IMG/VR virus record: IMGVR_UViG_3300037232_000055
Coordinates: 1 to 20,061 of that record
Strand: one strand, 5' to 3'
Origin: a virus
DNA: 20,061 nucleotides
Under the pieces are notes generated by a model. It did no database searches and had not been told where the DNA came from. It saw nothing but the letters and a program-made list of their open reading frames with translations. A program made the translations under genes and the position numbers. The number at the start of each line of letters is the position of its first letter. The first letter of the stretch is position 1. Below are positions 5,697-12,618 of the stretch, piece after piece.

Positions 5697-6302
5697 ATGA
5701 GCGAGAAGCCTATTCTATTTTCAGGTGCGAACGTACGCGCCATTCTGGAGGGGAGAAAATCGCAGACTCGCCGGGTCGTGAAGAATGCGCGCGGCGCGAA
5801 CTCGCTGTATGCCGGCGAGCATGATGGCTTGTGGGTCGTGGAGCGTTTTGGGGACGCGGCCTCAACAATGATCAAATGCCCCTACGGCAAGCCCGGCGAT
5901 ATTCTCTATGTTCGGGAAGCTGTCCGGCTTTGCGGCGCAGATGACGTAGGAGCGCCGCTCGCCCAGCCACCAGTCTGGTACAAGGCTGATGGTGAATGCG
6001 ACGTGCGCCTATATCCGCATCCACGCTCTTCGATGTTCATGCCGCGCTGGGCGTCGCGGATTACGCTGGAAATCGTCGAAGTGCGCGTGCAGCGCCTCCA
6101 GGACATTAGCGAAGAGGATGCGCGGGCGGAGGGGATCTCTGCCGAAAGCGCCTCTCAATTCGTGGGACATGGGCATCCCATTGACGATACAGCTTGGATC
6201 ATTGCATACGCAGATCTCTGGAACCACATCAACGGCAAGAAGTACCCGTGGTCAAGCAACGTTTGGGTATGGGCGATCACGTTCAAACGAGTAACGCCAT
6301 GA
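5697..6302 (+). CDS. ASCH-domain-like phage protein
   Basis: The 201-residue protein begins SEKPILFSGANVRAILEGRKSQTRRVVK and continues with CPYGKPGDILYVREAV, MFMPRWASRITLEIVEVRVQRLQDISEEDARAEGI and a late YADLWNHINGKKYPW...VWAITFKRV. This is the pattern of the phage proteins annotated as ASCH-like or morphogenetic. ASCH domains are beta-barrels related to PUA domains and are thought to bind RNA or nucleotides; the phage role is unknown. ATG 5697 with GGGAGGGAAG upstream was chosen because it gives the usual family N terminus. The frame stays open to ATG 5643, which would add 18 residues carrying the DQSAVRR motif. Confidence 0.82.
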   Translation: MSEKPILFSGANVRAILEGRKSQTRRVVKNARGANSLYAGEHDGLWVVERFGDAASTMIKCPYGKPGDILYVREAVRLCGADDVGAPLAQPPVWYKADGECDVRLYPHPRSSMFMPRWASRITLEIVEVRVQRLQDISEEDARAEGISAESASQFVGHGHPIDDTAWIIAYADLWNHINGKKYPWSSNVWVWAITFKRVTP

Positions 6303-6364
6303 CGCGCCCAGACCTCACCGCTGACCAGTCCGCCGTGCGCCGCGCCTGCGTGGGGGGACGATGA
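6299..6364 (+). CDS. 21-residue mini-ORF with DQSAVRRACVG motif
   Basis: The ORF begins at the ATG overlapping the ASCH-like stop (ATGA) and ends at a TGA overlapping the helicase ATG (ATGA at 6361-6364), so all three are coupled. Its peptide is MTRPDLTADQSAVRRACVGG plus R. Related peptides occur at 5643 and 8838. It may act only to keep ribosomes moving between genes, or it may be the remnant of a longer gene. Confidence 0.45.
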   Translation: MTRPDLTADQSAVRRACVGGR

Positions 6365-7746
6365 ACTACGCTGAGTTCCTAGCATCGAAACGTATCTTGT
6401 CTGAGCCGTGCGGATTTGAGGTAGCAGAATCAGACATTAACCCGATGCTGTTCCCGTTTCAACGGGATATCTGCCGATGGGCGCTACGCGGCGGCAAGCG
6501 GGCCGTCTTTGCGCACACGGGGCTTGGCAAGGGGCCGATCCAGTTGGAGTGGTGCAGGCACGTCTGTCTGCACACGGGTGGCAACACGCTCATCCTGGCC
6601 CCACTGGCGGTATCGCAGCAGTTCAAACGGGAAGCCGCAAAGTTCCACATCGCGGTGACGCTTTGTCGCGATCAGTCCGACGTGCGGCCCGGGATCAACG
6701 TCACCAACTACGAGCGCATGGGGCTCTTTGACCTCCGTTCATTTGCCGGCGTGGCCATGGATGAGAGTTCGTGCATAAAAGACTGGACCTCAAAGACAAC
6801 CAAAGACCTGATAGAGCAACTAGCCGAAACGCCGTTCAAGCTCTGCTCCACGGCGACCCCGAGCCCGAACGACCACGCCGAACTGGGAACCCACGCCGAA
6901 CTATTGGACGTGATGCGGCGCTCGGCCATGCTGGCGATGTTCTTTGAGCACGATGGCGGCGAGACGGCCAAGTGGTCGCTCAAGGGACACGGTCGGCGTC
7001 CATTCTGGAAGTTCGTGGCATCGTGGGCCGTCTGCCTACTTAAGCCGTCCGACCTTGGATACGACGACGAAGGATTCAATCTACCGCCCATGCACCTCCA
7101 AGAGCACATCGTGGAGGTAGACCAAAGCATCAGCACGGATGGGATGCTTTTCAGATGCCCGGACATGAGCGCGACGGGCCTCCACAAAGAGATGCGTCTG
7201 ACTTGCGACGACCGGGCGCGTAAGGTTGCAGAACTTGTACGAGAGAAGCCCGACGAACAGTGGATCATCTGGTGCAACACGAACTACGAAGCCGACGCCA
7301 TGCGGGCGGCGCTCCCTGAAGTCGTCGAAGTGCGCGGGTCTGATTCGCAGGAAAAGAAAGAGTCCGGAGTAGTCCAATTCTTAGATGGAGACATCCACTG
7401 GCTGCTCAGTAAGCCTGAAATCTTCGGCTACGGCTTAAACCTTCAGTGCTGCTGTAATATGGCTTTCGTCGGCCTCTCGTATTCGTTTGAATCTATGTTC
7501 CAAGCGATCCGCCGATGTTGGCGCTTCGGGCAGGCGCATCCCGTCAACGCCCATATCATAGTGGCCGAAACAGAGGGCGGCGTACTCTCGACCATCCGGC
7601 GCAAGGAAGCGCAGTACGAAGAACTACAGCAAGAGATGAATGTCGCCATGCGCGAGGAGCAGCTTGCCGCGCGGCATAAGGCAACGAGATACGACCACGA
7701 AACAGAAATGGAGATTCCGGAATGGCTGATATCGCAAACGGCGTGA
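6361..7746 (+). CDS. SNF2/DEAD-type phage helicase with altered Walker A
   Basis: The 461-residue protein is a compact superfamily 2 helicase of the SNF2-like phage type. It has a Q-like FPFQRDICRWA (residues 31-41), motif I TGLGKGP (53-59), motif Ia LILAPLAVSQQF, motif II DESS (134-137), motif III STATPSPND (163-171), a second lobe with WIIWCNTN, and motifs V/VI in GYGLNLQ and FQAIRRCWRFGQ (380-391). The family moves on or remodels DNA using ATP. Motif I normally ends GKT or GKS; here G58 takes the place of the Mg-binding Thr/Ser. It overlaps the methyltransferase gene by 25 bases; this pair is common in phages and suggests a joint DNA-modification role. Confidence 0.88.
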   Translation: MNYAEFLASKRILSEPCGFEVAESDINPMLFPFQRDICRWALRGGKRAVFAHTGLGKGPIQLEWCRHVCLHTGGNTLILAPLAVSQQFKREAAKFHIAVTLCRDQSDVRPGINVTNYERMGLFDLRSFAGVAMDESSCIKDWTSKTTKDLIEQLAETPFKLCSTATPSPNDHAELGTHAELLDVMRRSAMLAMFFEHDGGETAKWSLKGHGRRPFWKFVASWAVCLLKPSDLGYDDEGFNLPPMHLQEHIVEVDQSISTDGMLFRCPDMSATGLHKEMRLTCDDRARKVAELVREKPDEQWIIWCNTNYEADAMRAALPEVVEVRGSDSQEKKESGVVQFLDGDIHWLLSKPEIFGYGLNLQCCCNMAFVGLSYSFESMFQAIRRCWRFGQAHPVNAHIIVAETEGGVLSTIRRKEAQYEELQQEMNVAMREEQLAARHKATRYDHETEMEIPEWLISQTA

Positions 7747-8699
7747 AGGTAATAAACCAAGTGATTACGGAAGAGTACGCCATTTACCATGGCGACTGCG
7801 TTGAAGTAATGCGCGGGATGCCCAACGACAGTGTTCATATGAGCGTGTTTTCCCCGCCGTTTGGTTCCTTGTACTCATACACGGACGCGCAGCAGGACAT
7901 GAGCAATGTCCGCGACTACAAGGAGTTCTTTGCCGGATTCGATTTCATGGTGCGCGAACTTCACCGGATTATGATGCCCGGTCGGCTGGTCGCATTCCAC
8001 TGCATGCAGATCCCAGCCATGAAGGAGCGCGACGGATACATTGGGCTGAAGGACTTTCGTGGCGATCTGATCCGGGCGTTTAAGAAGTACGATTTCATCC
8101 ACCATTCCGAGGTGGTGATTTGGAAAGATCCACTGATCGAGGCCACGCGGACCAAGGCGCTCGGGTTGATGCACAAACAACTTGTGAAGGATTCGGCCAT
8201 CTGCCGAGTCGGAAGCCCCGATTATCTCGTAGTGATGCGCAAGGATGGCGACAATCCCGAGCCAATACCGCATGCCCCTTCGGGCTTCAACCGCTGGATT
8301 GGACGGCCCGAAGACGAACCCAAGGCCGAAAAAAAGATCGGTTCGGCAGTGAACAAGTATTCGCACTATGTCTGGCAGCGCTACGCTTCGCCGGTTTGGT
8401 TCGACATCAATCCGAGCGACACGCTACAGCGCACCAGCGCTCGCGAAGACGACGATTCCCGGCACATCTGCCCGCTTCAACTGACAGTGATCCGGCGTGC
8501 GATTGAACTATGGAGCAACCCCGGAGACATCTTATTTTCGCCGTTTGCCGGGATCGGATCGGAGGGCTATGTGGCACTGGAGGACCGACGTCGGTTTGTA
8601 GGGGCCGAATTGAAAGAATCTTACTACAACCAAGCTTGCCGGAATCTTGAAGCCGCGTTGAAATTGCGAGACCAAGGAACGCTCTATGGCGGAGATTGA
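7722..8699 (+). CDS. DNA amino-methyltransferase, beta class (N6-adenine or N4-cytosine)
   Basis: The 325-residue protein has motif IV SPPF at residues 44-47 near the N terminus and the SAM-binding FAGIGS (275-280) with VGAELKESYY near the C terminus. This motif order marks beta-class amino methyltransferases. Between them lie MMPGRLVAFHCMQ and a central target-recognition region. It would methylate the phage DNA, either for protection from host restriction or for regulation; the site cannot be read from sequence. SPPF rather than DPPY suggests N4-cytosine but does not prove it. ATG 7722 has GGAG upstream; GTG 7743 overlapping the helicase stop is a possible alternative. No restriction nuclease gene is adjacent. 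Confidence 0.9.
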   Translation: MADIANGVKVINQVITEEYAIYHGDCVEVMRGMPNDSVHMSVFSPPFGSLYSYTDAQQDMSNVRDYKEFFAGFDFMVRELHRIMMPGRLVAFHCMQIPAMKERDGYIGLKDFRGDLIRAFKKYDFIHHSEVVIWKDPLIEATRTKALGLMHKQLVKDSAICRVGSPDYLVVMRKDGDNPEPIPHAPSGFNRWIGRPEDEPKAEKKIGSAVNKYSHYVWQRYASPVWFDINPSDTLQRTSAREDDDSRHICPLQLTVIRRAIELWSNPGDILFSPFAGIGSEGYVALEDRRRFVGAELKESYYNQACRNLEAALKLRDQGTLYGGD

Positions 8700-8841
8700 G
8701 GATGAACTCGCCCGCTGCGTCCGCGAACAGGAAGCAGTGAAAGTATACCTGGACAGCGACGGACCAGACAAGGACGGGGCGTGGAAGGGATTGACGGATT
8801 GGCTCATGGAAGAGGCGCTGATTCGATTGGGGGCTCTATGA
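8686..8841 (+). CDS. small acidic protein, unknown function
   Basis: This 51-residue ORF starts at ATG 8686 inside the end of the methyltransferase gene and ends at the TGA that overlaps the next mini-ORF (ATGA). It is acidic and helical: AEIEDELARCVREQEAVKVYL, then DGAWKGLTDWLMEEALIRLG. The tight overlap at both ends and the normal composition support it as a real coupled gene. No family was recognised. Confidence 0.5.
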   Translation: MAEIEDELARCVREQEAVKVYLDSDGPDKDGAWKGLTDWLMEEALIRLGAL

Positions 8842-8927
8842 CCCCCTCTCAGCTCCAGGCCGATCAGAATATGGTTTGCCGCGCCTGCGTGGGCTCCTGG
8901 ACGCGCGAGACGGGAAGGGGGTTCTAA
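8838..8927 (+). CDS. 29-residue mini-ORF with DQNMVCRACVG motif
   Basis: The ORF starts within the previous stop (ATGA) and its TAA is followed directly by the GTG of the next gene. The peptide MTPSQLQADQNMVCRACVGS continues with WTRETGRGF. It shares the DQxxVxRACVG core with the ORF at 6299 and partly with the leader at 5643. Its last codons overlap a GGAAGGGGG block that serves as the ribosome site for the gene at 8928. Confidence 0.45.
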   Translation: MTPSQLQADQNMVCRACVGSWTRETGRGF

Positions 8928-9161
8928 GTGAAGGCGCTGACAGTCTATTCAGGCGACCCCATTTATCATGGCGGGCCATCACCGCATAGGGTTAAGGCTA
9001 TCGATGCGCTTACCCTAAAAGATTACGACGACGACCGGCTGTACTACCGCGAGAAGTTGTTCGCGCACTGGAAGCCGCTTGTGACGGAGGAGGACTATCG
9101 GAAACTGAACGCGGCGGTTGACGTTCTGGCACACGTTCTGGAGCAGGAGGTTAAATTTTGA
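8928..9161 (+). CDS. small hypothetical phage protein
   Basis: The GTG start follows immediately after the mini-ORF stop and has GGAAGGGGG upstream. The 77-residue product opens with KALTVYSGDPIYHGGPSPHRV and then has an acidic, aromatic helical part (LKDYDDDRLYYREKLFAHW, EEDYRKLNAAVDVLAHVLEQEV). No motif of a known family was seen. Its stop overlaps the TTG start of the next gene (TTGA), so translation is probably coupled. Confidence 0.55.
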   Translation: MKALTVYSGDPIYHGGPSPHRVKAIDALTLKDYDDDRLYYREKLFAHWKPLVTEEDYRKLNAAVDVLAHVLEQEVKF

Positions 9162-9472
9162 CACGACGTGGATTCTTCGGCCTTCTCTTCGGCGCATTTG
9201 CGGCGGTGGCTACGCGGGCTCTCAGGGGAGTTCAACCCGAACCCCTACGCCTGAAGGACCTTGAGGCGGTGTATGGGGAGGCGTCTAGGGGGTTAAATCA
9301 GCCTGACTTCATGGTGTGCTCACAGGAGGTCTATCTGTACTTGCAGCATCGGTTTAATTGCCCCATCATGGCCGAGATTGGGAACTACTGCCGCTGTGCC
9401 TGCAATAAAGGATGGCACAGAGAGAAGCGTGAGATCGGGACTAAATTCGACCCGACAAGGCTTCCGGCGTAG
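9158..9472 (+). CDS. small protein with twin-arginine signal peptide
   Basis: The TTG start is supported by AGGAGG at good spacing and by overlap with the previous stop. The 104-residue product begins TRRGFFGLLFGAFAAVATRA, a good twin-arginine signal (RR, then FF-L, hydrophobic core, AxA), so it may be exported folded by the Tat pathway. Next comes LKDLEAVYGEASRGLNQPDFMVCSQEVYLYL, which has the feel of a segment found in some phage capsid-type proteins; this is only an impression. A cysteine cluster (YCRCAC) lies near the C terminus. The codons for KDLEAVYGE form one copy of the 28-bp repeat. Confidence 0.6.
   Translation: MTRRGFFGLLFGAFAAVATRALRGVQPEPLRLKDLEAVYGEASRGLNQPDFMVCSQEVYLYLQHRFNCPIMAEIGNYCRCACNKGWHREKREIGTKFDPTRLPA
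9254..9281 (+). repeat. 28-bp direct repeat, left copy (right copy 10433-10460)
   Basis: Bases 9254-9281 are identical to 10433-10460. Both copies encode KDLEAVYGE in frame, in two different genes, and they flank the serine recombinase. They are 1179 bases apart, a multiple of three. Flanking bases diverge at once on both sides. Confidence 0.88.
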
Positions 9473-9547
9473 CCCCTACATAATAATAATGATACGGCAC
9501 TGGATTTTTGTGGTACACTTTGTCTGTGTCTGGACTAGGGGGTGGCA

Positions 9548-10231
9548 ATGAAAGCAGCGGCATACTGTAGGGTTTCGACTAAAGATCAGGCAGAAAACGG
9601 CGTCTCCCTGAAGGACCAAAGGGCCAAGATCGAGGCTATGTGTGTGGTTCGAGGAGACGAGCTTGTAGCGCTGGTAACGGACGAGGAATCCGGCAAGGAT
9701 CTCAACCGTCCCGGTTTCCAACAGATTCAGCGGATGGTGGAGGACCACGAAGTCGATGTCGTCATCATCGCGAAGTTGGACCGGCTGACCAGAAGCGTGG
9801 GGGATCTGGCGCACCTTCTGGCCCTATTCGATAAACATGGAGTGGCGCTCGTATCCCTAGCTGAGTCTCTTGACACACAGAGTGCAGCGGGCCGTCTTGT
9901 GATTAACGTCATGGGTGCCGTGGCCCAATGGGAGCGGGAAGTGATCTCCGAGCGGACGAAGGCGGCACTGGCGTATAAGAAATCGAAGGGGCAGCGGGTG
10001 GGGAATATCCCGTTCGGGTACAAGATGGGCGAGGGGAAGCAATTGGTTGAAAGCGAGTATGAGCAAATAATCATCAAGGTCATCGCATACCACAGGAACG
10101 AGGGGATGAGCTACCGGGAGATTGCCCGTTGGCTAAATGGATCTGTTTACACAACCCGCACGGGCGGCAAGTGGCGGCACGAGTCGGTCGAAGACGTTTA
10201 CAAGGCGAAGCCGGTAGTACTGTCGGCGTAG
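9548..10231 (+). CDS. serine recombinase, short form
   Basis: ATG 9548 has AGGGGG before it. The 227-residue protein has an N-terminal resolvase/invertase catalytic domain: R8 and S10 in YCRVSTKDQ, the KLDRLTR motif (D78, R79, R82), and the long helix with GAVAQWEREVISERTKAAL. After about residue 150 comes NIPFGYKMGEGKQLVESEY and a helical segment with GMSYREIARWLN, like the start of the Recombinase domain of large serine integrases. It lacks their zinc ribbon and coiled coil, and is about half their length. It may resolve, invert or integrate DNA. A TACACT box at 9514-9519 could be a -10, but no good -35 was found. The flanking 28-bp repeats are candidate substrates. Confidence 0.9.
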   Translation: MKAAAYCRVSTKDQAENGVSLKDQRAKIEAMCVVRGDELVALVTDEESGKDLNRPGFQQIQRMVEDHEVDVVIIAKLDRLTRSVGDLAHLLALFDKHGVALVSLAESLDTQSAAGRLVINVMGAVAQWEREVISERTKAALAYKKSKGQRVGNIPFGYKMGEGKQLVESEYEQIIIKVIAYHRNEGMSYREIARWLNGSVYTTRTGGKWRHESVEDVYKAKPVVLSA

Positions 10232-10240
10232 GAGGGGACA

Positions 10241-10474
10241 ATGCAGAATTTTACTTGCTCACCGTATGGCGGATGGGTTTACTTCACTGGCGGTACGCGG
10301 ATGTGGGTCATACCAGACAGGGAATTCATGCTGTCTCGGGCTCCAGAGGAAATGGCAAAGGACCTGGATCGGTGGATCAAAGACCAGAACCACCTCTTAG
10401 AACTCCATCCCAACTTCACCATCATAACCACTAAGGACCTTGAGGCGGTGTATGGGGAGGACAAGACACTGTGA
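10241..10474 (+). CDS. small hypothetical protein ending in repeated KDLEAVYGE motif
   Basis: An excellent GGAGGGG site precedes ATG 10241. The 77-residue product starts QNFTCSPYGGWVYFTGGTRMW and has a helical middle (APEEMAKDLDRWIKDQNHLLE) before HPNFTIITTKDLEAVYGE and DKTL. The final part uses the same 28 bases as the Tat-signal gene upstream, so its 3' end may have been created by recombination. Its stop overlaps the GTG of the methyltransferase gene (GTGA). The repeat also supplies the GGGGAGG that serves as that gene's ribosome site. No family recognised. Confidence 0.55.
   Translation: MQNFTCSPYGGWVYFTGGTRMWVIPDREFMLSRAPEEMAKDLDRWIKDQNHLLELHPNFTIITTKDLEAVYGEDKTL
10433..10460 (+). repeat. 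28-bp direct repeat, right copy (left copy 9254-9281)
   Basis: Exact match to 9254-9281 in the same orientation. It lies just before the FkbM-type methyltransferase start and includes that gene's ribosome-binding purines. Confidence 0.88.
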
Positions 10475-11304
10475 CGAAAACCAAACAGACCTACAACGGC
10501 CTTCTGACTTTCCGCACAACCAGCCTCTACATCGGCGACGTGCTAGATCTGTATGAAGAATACTCGCCAGACGAAGTGGATCTTCTTAAGGTGCTGGCGA
10601 AGGATCGAAATGTGATACTGGCCGGGGCGAACATCGGGGCCATCGCGGTGCCGGTCGGGAAGGCTGCTAAGGAGCTTAGCGCGTTTGAGCCAAACCCGAT
10701 TGAGTACGAACTGCTATGGGAAAATATACAGAACTGCGGCTCATGCTTACCGTGCTGCAAAGCGCTTGGAGAGAAGATTGGAAATATGTATTGCCCCGTC
10801 CTCAACCCGGAACAGCCGGGGAACGTAGGAGGCGCTTCCCTCTTGGGCTGGACAAGCCAGGACAACACAACCCCAGTTCAAGTCATACCCCTAGATTATC
10901 TAAAGCAAAAAGACGTTGGCCTCATCATCGCCGACACCGAAGGCATGGAGATCCATGTTGTCAAAGGGGCGCTGGAAACAATCAAACGGGATCAGCCGTA
11001 CCTCTACCTGGAGAATAACTTCGAGGCCATCCCCCCAGACGCGAACAATCCCTATGGACGGCCCTGCCGCGCCGCCGAACTGATGAAACTGGTGGAGTCT
11101 TTGGGCTACACAATGTACTACCACTTCCCCAGGTTGACGAACAAAGCTAAGGAAGGGGAGTTGGCCTACGGCGTTGTTTCCTTCAATATGCTGTGCGTCC
11201 ACCAATACAAGGGATACGAGTTTGCGAAACTCGAACAAGCATCGTGGCATCTAAGCCCCGTAGTCAAGAATGCTGACGGGCAGTATGTGGTGGTACAGCG
11301 TTGA
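10471..11304 (+). CDS. FkbM-type SAM-dependent methyltransferase
   Basis: The 277-residue protein starts at a GTG overlapping the previous stop. The SAM-binding region VILAGANIGAIAVPVGKAA (residues 48-66) is followed by an acidic loop FEPNPIEYELLWENI, and later by LIIADTEGMEIHVVKGAL and YLYLENNF. This order is typical of FkbM-family O-methyltransferases, which act on sugars, polyketides and other small substrates; phage versions may modify glycans or capsular sugars. The family usually has an acidic residue before GANIG; here it is LAGANIG. An extra cysteine group (CGSCLPCC, residues 89-96) is unusual. The stop codon TGA lies in the right end of the second tnpB element, so the last residues may not be original. 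Confidence 0.8.
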   Translation: MTKTKQTYNGLLTFRTTSLYIGDVLDLYEEYSPDEVDLLKVLAKDRNVILAGANIGAIAVPVGKAAKELSAFEPNPIEYELLWENIQNCGSCLPCCKALGEKIGNMYCPVLNPEQPGNVGGASLLGWTSQDNTTPVQVIPLDYLKQKDVGLIIADTEGMEIHVVKGALETIKRDQPYLYLENNFEAIPPDANNPYGRPCRAAELMKLVESLGYTMYYHFPRLTNKAKEGELAYGVVSFNMLCVHQYKGYEFAKLEQASWHLSPVVKNADGQYVVVQR

Positions 11305-11430
11305 CATCCTCCGCCACCTAAAAGGAGGCGGATTCCTGAAGGACATGCTACACACATCCAACAGAACGGTTCCTGCTTCGCAGACAGTTGCCCTTGCGCC
11401 CTTGCGGACGCTTGGGTCTTACGCCGTCTC
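11301..11430 (-). ncRNA. predicted omega RNA of tnpB element 2
   Basis: The RNA would cover the 3' part of tnpB, the short tail after it, and the right-end hairpin. Near 11301 the minus strand ends in GGAGGATGTCAA, a form recalled from other IS605 right ends. The guide would be read into the flank from about 11300 downwards, into the end of the FkbM-type gene. The 5' limit given is approximate. Confidence 0.4.
11310..11332 (-). repeat. right-end hairpin of tnpB element 2
   Basis: On the plus strand TCCGCC-A-CC-TAAAA-GG-A-GGCGGA forms a stem of 6 + 2 base pairs with one A-A mismatch and a 5-base loop. Confidence 0.7.
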
Positions 11431-12520
11431 CACAGGCTTTCAGGGCCAGCCCGGCCCCAGAGATGTTGGCCGCTGCGTTCACGTCCCGATCATGTTCCGC
11501 CCCACATTGCGGGCATATCCACTGTCGCACGTTAAGCGGCATCGAAGTGGCAACGTGCCCACACTTGGAGCATCGTTTGCTCGACGGGAACCAGCGGTCA
11601 ATCTTAATCAATTCTCGACCGTACCACGCGCATTTGTAGGCCAGTTGTCGCGTGAACTCACTCCAGCCGGAATCACTAATCGACCCGGCAAGGCAGTGGT
11701 TGGACAGCATCCCACGGACGTTAAGGTCTTCTATCACAATCGTTTGGTTTTCACAGACGAGCTTGGTGCTCAACTTGTGAAGGAAGTCCTGCCTGATGTC
11801 GGAGATTTTCTGGTGGATCTTTGCCACTCGGATGCGGGCTTTATTCCTGTTCTTCGATCCTTTCTTTTTTCTGGACAAGGCTTTTTGAGCCCTCTTCAAT
11901 TGTGCCATCTTGCGCCGCAACGGGCGAGGGGATTGGTACTTGGAGCCGTTGGAAGTGACGGCGAAGTCCGTCAGTCCAAGATCAACCCCGATAGCCCCCT
12001 CCGCTGGCGGCATGGTCTTCGGCGGTTCGTCTACGCGGAACGAGACGTAGTATCGCCCAGAGGGAGTCTTGCTCACATTGACGGTGCTAGGCTTCCCGAA
12101 GAAGCGGCGAGACCACTTGATCTTCAAAGGGCCGATCTTCGCCAGGGAGAGAACTTCCCCGTCCCATTTGAAGGCGGAAGTTGTGTACTCAGCCGATTGC
12201 TTCCCGCCCTTCTTCTTGAACGATGGGTGTCCAGCCCGCTTCTCCCAGAAGTTCACGAACGCAACCTGAAGACTTCTAAGGGATTGTTGAGTTGGTACGC
12301 TGCTTATTTCGTTCAGCCAAGCCGTATCCGTTTGCTTCTTGAGTTTAGTCAGTTCGGCAGAGGTCCGGGGGTAGTTGACTCTCTCTTTACGCTCGTACCA
12401 CGCTTGGGTTCTCAATGCGAGGGCGAAATTGTAGACAAATCGGCAAGCTCCGAAGGTTCTGGAAAGCGCGGCTCCCTGCTCTGGAGTGGGGTAGAACCGG
12501 AATTTGAACCCTCTAACCAT
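11348..12520 (-). CDS. tnpB: RNA-guided nuclease TnpB (IS200/IS605 family), second copy
   Basis: The 390-residue protein is a full-length TnpB: N-terminal VRGFKFRFYPTPEQ, RACRFVYN-like wedge sequence (ACRFVYNFALALR), GHPSFKKKGGK, and the RuvC residues D180 (GVDLGL), E264 (VIEDLNV) and D346 (DRDVNAAANI). The zinc finger is complete with CSKC and CPQC (C317, C320, C336, C339). All catalytic residues are present. It is clearly different in sequence from the tnpB at 2078 and its end hairpins differ too, so it belongs to another IS605 subgroup and arrived separately. It lies antisense to the phage operon. A TATAAC/TACAAT-rich stretch at 12531-12541 may be its promoter, but no clear -35 was found. 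Confidence 0.93.
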   Translation of the reverse strand: MVRGFKFRFYPTPEQGAALSRTFGACRFVYNFALALRTQAWYERKERVNYPRTSAELTKLKKQTDTAWLNEISSVPTQQSLRSLQVAFVNFWEKRAGHPSFKKKGGKQSAEYTTSAFKWDGEVLSLAKIGPLKIKWSRRFFGKPSTVNVSKTPSGRYYVSFRVDEPPKTMPPAEGAIGVDLGLTDFAVTSNGSKYQSPRPLRRKMAQLKRAQKALSRKKKGSKNRNKARIRVAKIHQKISDIRQDFLHKLSTKLVCENQTIVIEDLNVRGMLSNHCLAGSISDSGWSEFTRQLAYKCAWYGRELIKIDRWFPSSKRCSKCGHVATSMPLNVRQWICPQCGAEHDRDVNAAANISGAGLALKACGDGVRPKRPQGRKGNCLRSRNRSVGCV

Positions 12521-12581
12521 GCTTCACTGGTTATAATTGTATCATGCAAAGTTGGAAATAAAAGAGAAAACTCGATTCCTT

Positions 12582-12599
12582 CGTCACCTAAAGGCGACG
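12582..12599 (-). repeat. left-end hairpin of tnpB element 2
   Basis: On the plus strand CGTC-A-CC-TAAA-GG-C-GACG forms a 4 + 2 base-pair stem with an A-C mismatch, matching the right-end hairpin in design. No gene is seen between 12521 and 12618; the stretch is the tnpB 5' flank and left end. Confidence 0.6.
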
Positions 12600-12618
12600 G
12601 TCTCCTTGAGGAAATCTC

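Larger units (their letters stand above)
11301..12612 (-). mobile_element. IS200/IS605-type element 2 carrying tnpB only, minus strand
   Basis: A single tnpB is bounded by matching hairpins: the right end at about 11308-11334 and the left end at about 12582-12599. Both hairpins have the form stem, A-x mismatch, CC-TAAA(A)-GG, stem, in the same orientation, as expected for IS200/IS605 subterminal palindromes. No tnpA is present. The element lies between the stop of the FkbM-type gene and the ribosome site of a small membrane gene. Exact cleavage points are not determined. Confidence 0.65.

Noticed and set aside
9254-10460. 28-bp repeats as target-site duplication of an insertion sequence
   Set aside because: Too long for common transposases, no terminal inverted repeats were seen, and the enclosed enzyme is a serine recombinase, which does not make such duplications.
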